The notes: generated by a model from the letters alone, not told the origin. 64,000 nucleotides of DNA from Proteobacteria bacterium UBA6503 (GCA_002436405.1 DJLZ01000001.1:248713-312712), one strand, 5' to 3'; positions 24,801 to 33,335 are shown, numbered from the stretch's first letter. A program made the numbers and translations.

Positions 24801-26174
24801 TTAGTCCTTTGCATGTGGGCGCAGTACGCCTGTTGCTTTGCGGTTATCAACAAAGGTGCGCTTTGCCATTTTCTGAACGTCTTCAGCGGTCACAGTTTGC
24901 AATTCTTTGAGCCAGTTTTGGTAGCCTTTGAGGGTGCCGCCGGTTGTAAGCCATGAGCCTAGCTCGTAAGCGGTATCAAACACGTCATCACGGCCAAAAA
25001 TATCAGCGCTTTTCATCTGTGTTTTTGAACGGTCAAGCTCATCTTCTGAAACGATTTTGGTTTTGTAGCTTTCAACCACTTTCAAAATAGCTTCTTCAAG
25101 CTGAGCAATTGTCACACCCGGCTTTGGTTGGGCTACCACATCGAATGTGCTTTCAAAACGGCTAATCGGGCTGTAGTTGGCACTCACAGAGTCGGCAAGT
25201 TTTTGTTTTACCACAAGCTCTTGGTAAAGGTCGCTGGTGGTACCGCCGCCCATAATGTCTGAGAGGACGTAAAGGGCATAAGCCTCTTCCGCTGTAGGTT
25301 TTGGCGCGCCCGCAACGCCTGAATGCAAGCTTGGGGCACGGTAGCTAATGGCCATAATAGGAAGCTGCGTACGCTCGTCCACGTGTTCAAAACGGATAGG
25401 GCCTGAACGCTCGGGCTCAGCCGGGATGGTTGGGCGAATAGCATTAACTTCTGGGTTTTTAAGGGGGGCGTAGTAGGTTTCAGCCAGCCACTCAGCCTCA
25501 TCACGGGTGATTGAACCCGCCATAATCACCAATGCATTACGCGGGGCGTAAAAGCGTTTGTACCAGTCTTGCGCATCTGCAAGGGTGAAGTTCTCAATAT
25601 CTTTACGCCAGCCAATAATAGGGTTTTGGTAGGGCAATTTTTTGTATTGCTCTTTGTTAAACAACTCAAAAAATGCTGAAATTGGGCGAGAGTCTACACG
25701 CATGTTACGCTCTTCAAGAACTACGTCACGCTCAGGCTGGAAGACCTCATCAGTGATGTTTAGGTTCACCATACGGTCTGTTTCCATCTCAACGGCTTGG
25801 GCCAAATTATCACGTGAGATTTTTTGGTAATACGCTGTGTAGTCGTAGCTGGTAAAGGCATTATCTTGCCCGCCAAGGCGCGCAATGATTTTTGAAAACT
25901 CACCCGCTGGCACAGTATCGGTGCCTTTAAACATCATGTGTTCAAGCATGTGGGCAATACCGGTTTTACCTTGTTGCTCGTCAACAGAGCCTGCCTGATA
26001 CCAAACCATATGCACCACCACGGGGGCACGGAAATCAGGCACCACAACAAAGCGCACGCCGTTATCAATTGTGAACTCATAAGGTTCAGTTTCAGGTGCC
26101 GCATGGGCGACCGATGATGCCATCAGCAATGCTCCGAATAGAAATGTTTTAAACCAGGCGAGAGGTAAGCGCAT
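24801..26174 (-). CDS. M16 zinc peptidase, catalytic subunit
   Basis: 457 residues with a signal peptide (FLFGALLMASSVAHA). The zinc-binding motif HxxEH is intact in IAHMLEHMMFKGT (about 78-90), with the downstream Glu in the AVEMETDRM region. C-terminal M16 domain: GGGTTSDLYQELVVKQKLA. In the periplasm it should pair with the inactive chain encoded at 22031. The usual size for a single M16 chain is 400-460 residues, so it is complete. It begins 2 bases after the DUF3035 gene. Confidence 0.95.
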   Translation of the reverse strand: MRLPLAWFKTFLFGALLMASSVAHAAPETEPYEFTIDNGVRFVVVPDFRAPVVVHMVWYQAGSVDEQQGKTGIAHMLEHMMFKGTDTVPAGEFSKIIARLGGQDNAFTSYDYTAYYQKISRDNLAQAVEMETDRMVNLNITDEVFQPERDVVLEERNMRVDSRPISAFFELFNKEQYKKLPYQNPIIGWRKDIENFTLADAQDWYKRFYAPRNALVIMAGSITRDEAEWLAETYYAPLKNPEVNAIRPTIPAEPERSGPIRFEHVDERTQLPIMAISYRAPSLHSGVAGAPKPTAEEAYALYVLSDIMGGGTTSDLYQELVVKQKLADSVSANYSPISRFESTFDVVAQPKPGVTIAQLEEAILKVVESYKTKIVSEDELDRSKTQMKSADIFGRDDVFDTAYELGSWLTTGGTLKGYQNWLKELQTVTAEDVQKMAKRTFVDNRKATGVLRPHAKD

Positions 26175-26176
26175 GA

Positions 26177-26593
26177 TTAGTTATCATCGCCCCCGAACAT
26201 ACCCAAAAAGCCATTGTCTTTTTCGTCAGTGGCTGGGGCATTTTCAGCGTTTAGTTTTTCACGAATGGTTGGGTCCGCTTTTTTCACGTTTGCTTGTTCG
26301 GCAATCCATGGATCAACCTCACCTTGTGGTGCTGCGGCAGCTTCGCCGACCAAAATGGTTTTGGCCTGTACGCTTGAGTCTTGGCTACGCAGTGCATCAG
26401 CACGGCTCAGCTTTTGTTCTTGCGGTGGGCGCAGTTCAAAGTTAGGTGGCAATGTTAGTGGTGGGCCTGAAACAACAGCCATTTCGTCTGGCAAGCTGCG
26501 TGTGCCAATAAGCGGTGCACTACCGCCACAAGCAGCCATGCTTAGGGCAAGAACCGCTACACCATATTTTGAGACATTTTTTGTAATCGTCAT
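26177..26593 (-). CDS. bamF: DUF3035 lipoprotein (BamF-type)
   Basis: 138 residues with a lipobox (LSMAAC, Cys 22). The family motif follows: RSLPDEMAVVSGPPLTLPPNFELRPP (key elements PDE, GPPL, LPP and LRPP, about 32-57). In Caulobacter this alphaproteobacterial family is a subunit of the BAM outer-membrane assembly complex. It overlaps lspA by ATGA (lspA is needed to process it), and is followed by the M16 pair, an order typical of Alphaproteobacteria. Confidence 0.9.
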   Translation of the reverse strand: MTITKNVSKYGVAVLALSMAACGGSAPLIGTRSLPDEMAVVSGPPLTLPPNFELRPPQEQKLSRADALRSQDSSVQAKTILVGEAAAAPQGEVDPWIAEQANVKKADPTIREKLNAENAPATDEKDNGFLGMFGGDDN

Positions 26594-27081
26594 GCGTCTG
26601 ACTCCTTTTTCAAAATGTGTTTAATAGTATCCAACAAAACAAAAGCCACGCCAATGTTAATTGCAATATCGGCAACGTTAAACGTTGGGAAGTGCCAGTT
26701 TTGGTAATATACGCTAATAAAATCGATAACACCGCCGTAGTTAATGCGGTCAAACATGTTGCCAATCGCACCGCCCACAATCAGGCCTAGGCCCGCTTGG
26801 TAAAGGGCACTACCTTGCGCCATGATGTGAATAAAAAATACGCTCACAATCACCGCAAAAACAGCAAGCCCGTATGGCAGCCAATCGTGCGGCACATCAG
26901 CTAAAAAGCTAAACGACACACCGCGGTTCATAGCGAGTGAGTATTTTAAAAACCCATCAATCACGGTTTGCCCCCCCTCGCCTAGCGTGCCCAGTGCCCA
27001 GCTTTTCGTAAGCTGGTCAAAAAGCATAATCAGCAAGCCAAGGCGCAAGCCTAATTTACGGTCGCGGATATAGGTCAACAT
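26590..27081 (-). CDS. lspA: Lipoprotein signal peptidase II
   Basis: 163 residues, four transmembrane segments. Catalytic Asp pair: IGNMFDRINYGGVIDFI (about 107-123) and FNVADIAINIG (Asp about 139). It cleaves the signal peptide from diacylated prolipoproteins in the inner membrane. It starts inside the ileS stop codon (TAATG), so it is translationally coupled to ileS, an arrangement common in proteobacteria. Confidence 0.96.
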   Translation of the reverse strand: MLTYIRDRKLGLRLGLLIMLFDQLTKSWALGTLGEGGQTVIDGFLKYSLAMNRGVSFSFLADVPHDWLPYGLAVFAVIVSVFFIHIMAQGSALYQAGLGLIVGGAIGNMFDRINYGGVIDFISVYYQNWHFPTFNVADIAINIGVAFVLLDTIKHILKKESDA

Positions 27082-29924
27082 TAGGCAGCAGCCTCAGTGT
27101 TGCGGTTTTCAGCGTCCGCACAGCGTAGGCACAGCTCAGGGTTATTGGCGTCTTCGCCAACGTCTGGGGTGTGCATACGGCAACGTGGGCATTTGGCAAG
27201 TTCAGTCATACGAACTTCAATATGCTGCTCATTGCCTTCTACCATTTCTAGCTTCGCGCACATTAGTAGCTCGGCTAGGTTCAAGCCTTCAACAGCGTCA
27301 AACACTTCGGTTGTTACTTTCAGGTCAATCTCAGTTGTCGCGTTTGTTTTAACAACGCCCTGCTCACGCAGCACTTCCACTGACTTGTTAATATCTTCAC
27401 GCAGTTTCCAGATAGTCTCCCAACGGGTTTCAAGCTCAGGCTGGTGCCATGAAGCTTCGCCATCGTAGAACGGCTGTAGGTGAATGCTTTCAGCATCTTC
27501 ACCAAACTGGTAGTGCCAAACTTCATCCATAGTAAAGGCAAGCAGTGGTGCCAAGTGCGTTGCTAGGCCTTGTAGCAAGGCGTAAAGCACAGTTTGGCAG
27601 CTGCGGCGCACGTGGTTGTCGGCCGTGTTGCAGTACAAACAATCTTTACGGATATCAAAGTATAGGTTTGAAAGTTCCGTTGCACAGAAGTGGTGCAGCG
27701 CTTGGAATACACGGTGGAACTGGTACCCTTCGTAATCAGCCTGTGCTTGCTCAAGGTTTGCACGCAGACGGCTTAGTACCCATTTTTCAAGCAGCGGCAA
27801 ATCGTCGTAAGCCACAGTGTGCTCGGCAGGGTTAAAGTCGCTCAGGTTACCAAGTAGGTAACGGAATGTGTTACGCAAACGGCGGTATGAGTCGGCAGTG
27901 CCTTTAAGAATATCATCAGAAATACGAACATCTTCACGGTAGTCACTTTGGGCAACCCAAAGGCGCACAATGTCCATACCGTATTTTTCGCAAAGCTCTT
28001 GCGGGGCAACAACGTTACCAATTGATTTTGACATCTTACGACCATCCCCATCCACAACAAAACCATGGGTTACCACTTTTTCGTATGGGGCACGGCCAAT
28101 AATGGCAGCACCAGTTAGCAGACTGGTATGGAACCAACCACGGTGCTGGTCAGACCCTTCAAGGTATAAATCAGCAGGGGCTTGCTCAGGTGTGCGGCCA
28201 CGGTGCAGTTCTTGGCGCTGGCCAAGCACGTGCAGCCATGTGGTACCACTATCAAACCATACATCAAGAATATCAGTTTCCTTGGTCAGGTTCGCAAGAT
28301 CACCTTTGTAATCGTAACCTTCAAGCAGTTCGGCAGTGCTCATAGTTTCCCATGCGTCGATGCCGTGTTTTTCAATCTTGGCAGCAACAGCCTCAAAGGC
28401 ACGTTGGTCAAGCAGAGGCTCACCCGTTTCTTTGTTTGTGAAAATGGTAATCGGCACACCCCATGAACGCTGGCGTGACAAACACCAGTCAGGACGTGCT
28501 TCAATCATACTGCGGATACGCTTGTAACCACTGCCTGGGATCCAACCGCCGATAGACTCAATATCGTCAATCGCTTTTAGGGCTTTTTGGCGGATACCTG
28601 ATTTATCAAGCTCAAGGAACCACTGCGGCGTGGTACGGAAAATAAGCGGGGCTTTTGAGCGCCAGCTAATTGGGTAGCTGTGCTTGTATTTGTAGGCTTT
28701 AAGCAAAACACCCTTGGTGCGCATGTGCGCAACAATGTCTTCTTGAGCATCCCAAATGTTACGGCTTGCAAGCTTGATGCCGTCAGCGGCAGCGTCTTCA
28801 TCAACCCAAGGCTCGTATAGGCCATTGCCGTCAACAGGGCACTTAAGCTCAAGACCAGCTTCTTTACCAACCTCAAAGTCTTCCGCACCGTGAGCAGGCG
28901 CTGTATGCACAAAACCTGTACCACTTTCGGTGGTCACATGGTCGCCGTGCAACATTGGCACTTCACGAGCCATAAATGGGTGGTTTAGCTTGACGCCCGC
29001 AAAGCTAGAACCTTTGCGTGAGGCACCTGTTTCAAAACTTTCAAGGCGCAGTGTTTTTGCAAAATCTTCAACAAGGTCTTTGGCAACCCAGTAGGTTTTA
29101 CCTGCGTAATGCTCGTTAATGTATGGGGCATGGCTTTCATGCTCGCCAATTACAAACGATACGTATTCAACATCATCACCATAAGCCACAGCACGGTTGG
29201 CTGGGAGCGTCCAAGGTGTGGTGGTCCAAATCACAACAGCTTCCTGCTCGTTCCCTACCATTGGGAAGGCCACATAAATGGCGGTTGAGGTATGGTCAGC
29301 GTATTCAATTTCGGCTTCAGCCAAAGCCGTACCTTCAACGGTTGACCAGTTGACTGACTTTACGCCGCGGTAAATTGCGCCTGTTGCCACAAGGTCGCCC
29401 ATGGCGCGCACGATACCCGCTTCGTTTGCTTTTTCTTTGGTTAGGTATGGGTGATCCAAGTCAGCCATCACACCAAAACGGCGCCAGTCTTCGCGCTGGA
29501 TGTTAATCCACTTATCAGCCTCATCACGGCAAAGGTCACGAAGTTCTTTTACTGAAACATCATCCTTTGTTTTACCTTGTTCGCGCAGGCCTTGTTCAAC
29601 CTTCCACTCAATCGGCAAACCGTGACAATCCCAACCCGGCACAAACGGTGTGCGGTAGCCACTCATAGCGCGAGAACGCACAACAAAATCCTTCAGCACG
29701 TACGAAAGCGTGTGCCCCATGTGCAAGCTGCCGTTGGCATACGGAGGGCCACAGTGCAAAATAAAGTCACCCTTCGGGGCTTCTTTGCGGAGCATTTTTT
29801 CGTAAATTTCTTCCTCAGCCCAGCGCTTTACCCACTTAGGTTCTTGCGTTGGCAAACCCGCGCGCATCGGAAACTCGGTCTGCGGTAGGTTTACGGTGTA
29901 TTTTTTGGTGCTGGCGTTTGTCAT
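27081..29924 (-). CDS. ileS: Isoleucyl-tRNA synthetase
   Basis: 947 residues. Class I synthetase with the HIGH-type motif PPYANGSLHMGHTLS (about 60-74), the KMSKS loop (DGRKMSKSIGN, about 610) and the editing domain with TTTPWTLPANRAV (CP1). The C-terminal zinc finger is CPRCRMH...CLRC. Full bacterial length; no truncation. The operon gene before it is ribF, 163 bases away, so there may be a second promoter in that gap. Confidence 0.98.
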   Translation of the reverse strand: MTNASTKKYTVNLPQTEFPMRAGLPTQEPKWVKRWAEEEIYEKMLRKEAPKGDFILHCGPPYANGSLHMGHTLSYVLKDFVVRSRAMSGYRTPFVPGWDCHGLPIEWKVEQGLREQGKTKDDVSVKELRDLCRDEADKWINIQREDWRRFGVMADLDHPYLTKEKANEAGIVRAMGDLVATGAIYRGVKSVNWSTVEGTALAEAEIEYADHTSTAIYVAFPMVGNEQEAVVIWTTTPWTLPANRAVAYGDDVEYVSFVIGEHESHAPYINEHYAGKTYWVAKDLVEDFAKTLRLESFETGASRKGSSFAGVKLNHPFMAREVPMLHGDHVTTESGTGFVHTAPAHGAEDFEVGKEAGLELKCPVDGNGLYEPWVDEDAAADGIKLASRNIWDAQEDIVAHMRTKGVLLKAYKYKHSYPISWRSKAPLIFRTTPQWFLELDKSGIRQKALKAIDDIESIGGWIPGSGYKRIRSMIEARPDWCLSRQRSWGVPITIFTNKETGEPLLDQRAFEAVAAKIEKHGIDAWETMSTAELLEGYDYKGDLANLTKETDILDVWFDSGTTWLHVLGQRQELHRGRTPEQAPADLYLEGSDQHRGWFHTSLLTGAAIIGRAPYEKVVTHGFVVDGDGRKMSKSIGNVVAPQELCEKYGMDIVRLWVAQSDYREDVRISDDILKGTADSYRRLRNTFRYLLGNLSDFNPAEHTVAYDDLPLLEKWVLSRLRANLEQAQADYEGYQFHRVFQALHHFCATELSNLYFDIRKDCLYCNTADNHVRRSCQTVLYALLQGLATHLAPLLAFTMDEVWHYQFGEDAESIHLQPFYDGEASWHQPELETRWETIWKLREDINKSVEVLREQGVVKTNATTEIDLKVTTEVFDAVEGLNLAELLMCAKLEMVEGNEQHIEVRMTELAKCPRCRMHTPDVGEDANNPELCLRCADAENRNTEAAA

Positions 29925-30087
29925 GTAGGGTCTCTAGTTTTTAAAAACTTTATTCATCAAATTACTAATCAATTAGGTGCGCTTTGAAGGCATATCTTCA
30001 AAGGCCTCAAAGGGTAACATTATTCACGGAATTTGGGCAACTTTTCATACGTGAAAAACCGTATTTTTAGGCAGTAAACCTGTGAAT

Positions 30088-30705
30088 TTATGCAGAGGTG
30101 TGCTTTGGCTGATACGTCTTGAAGATTTCAAGCGTATGGCCAAGCAGTTCTTCAGCCAGTGCAAAATCAGCGTCAGCAAGGGCTTTACGCACTTCGGTTG
30201 AAGAATATACCAAGCCATTTTTTGCCGCTTCTTGCGGGGGCACAATCGTAAGACCATAACCAAGGGCTTTGCCCATCTTTTGCAAGTTTTCGGCATTGCC
30301 CGCACGACCGCGGCCAAAGGCAAAGTCGTACCCGATAACAACCTGCTTTGCACGCAGGGTATTAACCAAAGTTTCACGCACAAATTCTTCAGGGGTTGTA
30401 GCAGCATAAGCCTTGGTAAAATCAATGGCGTAAACAGCATCAGCGCCGTAGTGCTTAAGCAGCTCGCATTTTTCAGGGAAAGTCGTCAGCTGCACGGGTG
30501 CTTTTTCAGGGGTAAGTACAGCACGTGGGTGCGGTTCAAATGTTAAAACAACAACGGGTAAGCCAAGGGTTTTTGCATGTGAAGCTGCGGTTTTTAACAA
30601 CGCCTGATGACCCTTATGTACCCCATCAAAATTGCCAATCAACACAACCGACCCTTCGGTACACAGTTGAGTTTCAGCAGGTGTGGTGTGGCGGTAAATA
30701 ATCAT
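30088..30705 (-). CDS. ribF: FAD synthetase domain of RibF, riboflavin kinase domain absent
   Basis: 205 residues; typical RibF is about 300-320. The adenylyltransferase domain is complete: VVLIGNFDGVHKGHQAL (HxGH-type, about 20-36), TFEPHPRAVL, IGYDFAFGRGRAG and the STEVRKALADADFALAEELLGH segment (about 166-189), where the domain normally ends. The chain stops 15 residues later instead of continuing into the C-terminal kinase domain. The following 163 bases before ileS are too short for that domain and carry no frame resembling it. So FMN to FAD is likely; riboflavin to FMN must be done by another protein. Confidence 0.92.
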   Translation of the reverse strand: MIIYRHTTPAETQLCTEGSVVLIGNFDGVHKGHQALLKTAASHAKTLGLPVVVLTFEPHPRAVLTPEKAPVQLTTFPEKCELLKHYGADAVYAIDFTKAYAATTPEEFVRETLVNTLRAKQVVIGYDFAFGRGRAGNAENLQKMGKALGYGLTIVPPQEAAKNGLVYSSTEVRKALADADFALAEELLGHTLEIFKTYQPKHTSA

Positions 30706-30778
30706 AACTACATTACTTCGTTCTTGTGTTGCACTTGTACAGAGGGGGAATATAGACTATTCTGACATTTATTCATAT

Positions 30779-30820
30779 CCTTCCTTCTCTTTTTCTTTCC
30801 TACCTCCGAGGATTTTAACC
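30779..30820 (+). promoter_or_regulatory. Pyrimidine-rich leader with TCCT/AGGA hairpin before the gene at 30821
   Basis: A run of nearly pure pyrimidines (about 30779-30807) precedes the ribosome site AGGA (30809-30812). TCCT earlier in the run can pair with it around a short loop. ATATAGACTAT at about 30750-30760 may be the -10 region. Confidence 0.4.
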
Positions 30821-31180
30821 ATGCGATTTAACATCCTAATGTTGATGTTTTTCTTGCTCGTGGCCGCTGGCGTTATTGCTGGTGGTTTTGTGTGGGGCTA
30901 CCTGATTGGCAGCCTGATCACCCTGCCCTTTGCGCTTGCAACCTGTGTTTATAAGGCACTGGGGCACTTCAAAGGCAGCACCATCCCCCGCGTTTACGCC
31001 TTTTGGGGCGCAACGCTGACCACCGTCCACTTTGCGATTAACGCAAAAATTGGCTACACGGTCGACGTGATGGGCTTCTTTTTCGTGATGGGTGCTTTTG
31101 CACTCTTTACGGGATTTTGGGCCGCAAAACACGCCCGCAAGATGACCAGTTACTTCGACAAGGCCGCCACAAAGGTCTAA
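30821..31180 (+). CDS. Small membrane protein, unknown
   Basis: 119 residues with three or four hydrophobic segments (about 4-24, 27-44, 60-76, 82-103) and a basic C-terminus (AAKHARKMTSYFDKAATKV). Not recognised. Codon use is richer in C/G endings than in ribF and ileS next door. It is a single-gene unit: own leader, own strong terminator. Resembles the next gene in this respect, but the proteins are not obviously related. Confidence 0.65.
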   Translation: MRFNILMLMFFLLVAAGVIAGGFVWGYLIGSLITLPFALATCVYKALGHFKGSTIPRVYAFWGATLTTVHFAINAKIGYTVDVMGFFFVMGAFALFTGFWAAKHARKMTSYFDKAATKV

Positions 31181-31198
31181 CGCAAGTCATACCATTCA

Positions 31199-31231
31199 CG
31201 AAAACCCCTAGTTTGTACTAGGGGTTTTTTA
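31199..31231 (+). terminator. Rho-independent terminator
   Basis: Stem AACCCCTAG/CTAGGGGTT with loop TTTGTA followed by a T-run, 20 bases after the stop codon of the gene at 30821. Confidence 0.93.
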
Positions 31232-31254
31232 CTTGCGCATTAGCAGGCTGACCC

Positions 31255-31345
31255 TATAATGCGACCTCATATTTGAAACAGCTTCCTTTCCTTTTCTCCG
31301 CCAAAATTCTCAATCTCTTCTGTTTTTCCAACGAAGGAATTCTTT
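31255..31345 (+). promoter_or_regulatory. TATAATGCG box and pyrimidine-rich leader before the gene at 31346
   Basis: TATAAT (31255-31260) followed by GCGAC, then TTCCTTTCCTTTTCTCC (31283-31299) and CAATCTCTTCTGTTTTTCC. The sequence GAAGGAATTCTTT directly before the ATG is identical over 13 bases to that of the gene at 12738-13076. TTCCTT in the leader could pair with the AAGGAA of the ribosome site. Confidence 0.5.
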
Positions 31346-31720
31346 ATGCTTATGGCTCTCTTCGCCATCCTCGTTTTGTGTGGCATGGCCGCCAACTTTG
31401 CTGACATCAGCATTCAACTTGCGGTCTTCCTCGGCACTATGCCCGCCATGCTCTATATGGTTTTTTGCCGCTGGTCGACGCCCAAGCCGCGCAACCGTCT
31501 GTTCATCCTGATGACCCTCGCCACCGTGCACATTGCGCATGCTGGGGCAGGCGCCGCCCTCGATGGCGATACCCTCATCGCCGTTATCTTGGGCCTGTTT
31601 TTGCTAGCCTGGTCCTACGCCACGCTTGGCGTTGCCAGCAAGATGGCCTCGATTCGAGACAATCGCCCGCATATTCTGGCGCCTCGCAAAGACAAGAACG
31701 ACGAAAACCACACCGACTAA
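31346..31720 (+). CDS. Small four-helix membrane protein, unknown
   Basis: 124 residues, four hydrophobic segments (about 3-20, 24-44, 52-70, 78-98), then a basic and polar C-terminus of 25 residues (NRPHILAPRKDKNDE...). Not recognised. Many C/G-ending codons (CTC, CTG, ATC, GCC), unlike the A/T-tolerant codons of its neighbours. Single-gene unit with its own terminator. Confidence 0.65.
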   Translation: MLMALFAILVLCGMAANFADISIQLAVFLGTMPAMLYMVFCRWSTPKPRNRLFILMTLATVHIAHAGAGAALDGDTLIAVILGLFLLAWSYATLGVASKMASIRDNRPHILAPRKDKNDENHTD

Positions 31721-31728
31721 CGAAAACA

Positions 31729-31762
31729 ACAAAGCCCCCGCCATTATGGTGGGGGCTTTTTG
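31729..31762 (+). terminator. Rho-independent terminator
   Basis: Stem GCCCCCGCC/GGTGGGGGC with loop ATTAT, one G-T wobble, followed by five T. Confidence 0.93.
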
Positions 31763-31792
31763 CGTGCCCATAATAAAACTCATAACAAATAA

Positions 31793-31822
31793 AAAACGCC
31801 CCGAAAAAATTCAGGGCGTTTA
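31793..31822 (-). terminator. Terminator of tRNA-Leu
   Basis: Inverted repeat with AACGCCCC on one side and GGGCGTT on the other; leftward reading gives a T-run. It lies 7 bases beyond the tRNA CCA end. Confidence 0.88.
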
Positions 31823-31828
31823 AAAATC

Positions 31829-31915
31829 TGGTGCCGGTGGAGGGAATCGAACCCACACATTGTTACCAATACGAGATTTTGAGTCTCGCGCGTCTACCAG
31901 TTCCGCCACACCGGC
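31829..31915 (-). tRNA. tRNA-Leu (anticodon CAA)
   Basis: 87 bases including an encoded CCA. Acceptor arms GCCGGTG and CACCGGC with discriminator A. Anticodon stem CGAGA/TCTCG with loop CTCAAAA gives anticodon CAA, reading UUG. A long variable arm and the T-loop GTTCGATTCC are visible, as expected for tRNA-Leu. Confidence 0.97.
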
Positions 31916-32024
31916 AAGTGTGTATAACTGCATAAAGCGAACGAACATTGCCACCATGGCTGTAAAAATGCAAGCAAATTTTACAGGTGCTGCAGTATGT
32001 TAAACACTTGGCTTAGATACCTGA

Positions 32025-32297
32025 TTAGTTGCTTAGGTTATTTACCTGTACGTAACCTGCACCTTCAACTTGGGTATTAAACTGGGCCACACCCTTTGAC
32101 GTATGCTTTTCAAGCACATCCTCGCGCTGAGCAGCTGACGCATAAAACGTTGCTGCCAAACCGCCAAACAACACAAAGCCCGCAATCACAAGAGCAATCA
32201 CAAAGCGGCCAGAGGCGGCTTGGGGCTGCTTTTTAGCTAAGGCTTCAATATGTTCATGTAGCTCTCGGCGTTTGTTGTTTAAGGCGTCTGTGGTCAT
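32025..32297 (-). CDS. Small single-pass membrane protein downstream of the repressor
   Basis: 90 residues. A basic cytoplasmic start (NNKRRELHEHIEALAKKQPQ), one transmembrane helix (about 30-51, RFVIALVIAGFVLFGGLAATF), and a polar tail. It begins 2 bases after the repressor stop codon, so the two are co-transcribed. It may act with it (for example, to sense or anchor), which is inference. Not recognised. Confidence 0.65.
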   Translation of the reverse strand: MTTDALNNKRRELHEHIEALAKKQPQAASGRFVIALVIAGFVLFGGLAATFYASAAQREDVLEKHTSKGVAQFNTQVEGAGYVQVNNLSN

Positions 32298-32299
32298 TT

Positions 32300-32794
32300 T
32301 TATACTCGTTTTAGTTTTTCTTTAATAAAGTCAATAATTTCGGCGCTATCAGGCTGTTGGCCTTCTTTTGTTGCCTCGGTGTAGTAGTCAAACACACCTA
32401 AAATCAAATCTGCCTTTTCTTCAGACGTTGGCTTTGCTTTTAAGACCGCCAAAATTTGCTCTGCATCCTGAATTGCAAGGCGCAGTACGTCACGCTCGGC
32501 AGGTGTACCCAACAATAGCTCACCAGCTTGTGGGTTACGCTTCCCTTCACCTGTTAACAACCAAGTGGGTGAAACGTTGGCCGTACGGGCAATAGCTTCA
32601 ACCATTTTTTGCGAAGGCTTAACGCCACCACGCAGGTAATTACGAATCGCCCCTTCTGTTACGCCAGCAGCTTTTGCAAAACTGTTTACACTTTTTTGCT
32701 CGGCCATAAGAGTCTTCATACGGTCAGAAAAACCACTGTCATCAACAGTTTTGGCATTTTTCGCGGGCGCAGCTGCGCTTTTCTTAAAAATCAT
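32300..32794 (-). CDS. XRE-family repressor-like transcriptional regulator
   Basis: 164 residues from the ATG at 32794 (GGAATG upstream); an in-frame ATG at 32827 has no ribosome site. A helix-turn-helix of the XRE/CI type fills about 32-90: SFAKAAGVTEGAIRNYLRGG (recognition helix) and IARTANVSPTWLLTGEG, the characteristic tail of phage repressor DNA-binding domains. There is no S24/LexA peptidase domain, so it would not be cleaved in the SOS response. The 45-residue C-terminal domain is helical. Three matching operators lie in its promoter region. Confidence 0.88.
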   Translation of the reverse strand: MIFKKSAAAPAKNAKTVDDSGFSDRMKTLMAEQKSVNSFAKAAGVTEGAIRNYLRGGVKPSQKMVEAIARTANVSPTWLLTGEGKRNPQAGELLLGTPAERDVLRLAIQDAEQILAVLKAKPTSEEKADLILGVFDYYTEATKEGQQPDSAEIIDFIKEKLKRV

Positions 32795-32828
32795 ATGTCT
32801 ACATTCCATGCATTTTAATATTGACAAG

Positions 32829-32906
32829 CTCGTATTATTACGAGTTTAATCAACACATATTCGTATTAATACGTATCTAATATTTGTTTATACGTACTAT
32901 TACGAA
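32829..32906. promoter_or_regulatory. Three tandem operators for the XRE repressor
   Basis: Sites CTCGTATTATTACGAG (32829-32844), TTCGTATTAATACGTA (32860-32875) and TACGTACTATTACGAA (32891-32906). All three have the perfect core CGTA-N4-TACG, and the starts are exactly 31 bp apart (three helical turns), so bound dimers would lie on one face of the DNA. They fill the gap between the repressor and the divergent gene at 32939. The third site fits between a TTGTTT (-35-like, 32885) and a TAGCAT (-10-like, 32909) of a rightward promoter. Confidence 0.85.
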
Positions 32907-32938
32907 TTTAGCATACACATAACAAGAAGGAAAGCCAC

Positions 32939-33277
32939 ATGACCCCAACACCACTAAACACCTGCAATGTTGTGCCGTTAAAAGTACCGCTCCCTTATGT
33001 TTTATACCGCTGGTTTGACGTGCCTGTTAACCACCCCAACCGAGCTGAAATCCTTTTATTCAGAACCGTTATCCTCGACGCTTTCTACGACCTTGCTAAA
33101 AAGTGCCCTAAGGCCGAAGCTTGGCTCCTCACCCCTTCTGCTGACTTAGCTGAAGTTGCCGACTTTGCCTGCGTCACCCCTGATCAGATTGAGTCTATTG
33201 CTCATTCTATTAAAGCAGGCGTTATAAAATTACCTGCCTGGCGTATATGGCGCTACACATGGTCAGACGTCCAATAA
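32939..33277 (+). CDS. Orphan protein under the XRE switch
   Basis: 112 residues, first gene to the right of the operators, with a strong ribosome site (AAGAAGGAA). Mixed helical protein; the middle (TVILDAFYDLAKKCPKAEAWLL) and VADFACVTPDQIESIAHSIKAG (about 76-97) look like a small DNA-binding or adaptor helix bundle. Not recognised. Its position equals that of Cro or an early gene in a lambda-like switch; that is inference from layout only. Confidence 0.7.
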   Translation: MTPTPLNTCNVVPLKVPLPYVLYRWFDVPVNHPNRAEILLFRTVILDAFYDLAKKCPKAEAWLLTPSADLAEVADFACVTPDQIESIAHSIKAGVIKLPAWRIWRYTWSDVQ

Positions 33278-33335
33278 AAGGTTGGTGTATCGCATTTGTG
33301 CGATAGTGACTAATGCATTTCTGGAGGGCAACCTT

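Noticed and set aside
30045..30440. Possible frameshifted riboflavin kinase domain in another frame of ribF
   Set aside because: That frame gives a Leu/Arg-rich product with no kinase motif, and lies inside the intact adenylyltransferase domain.
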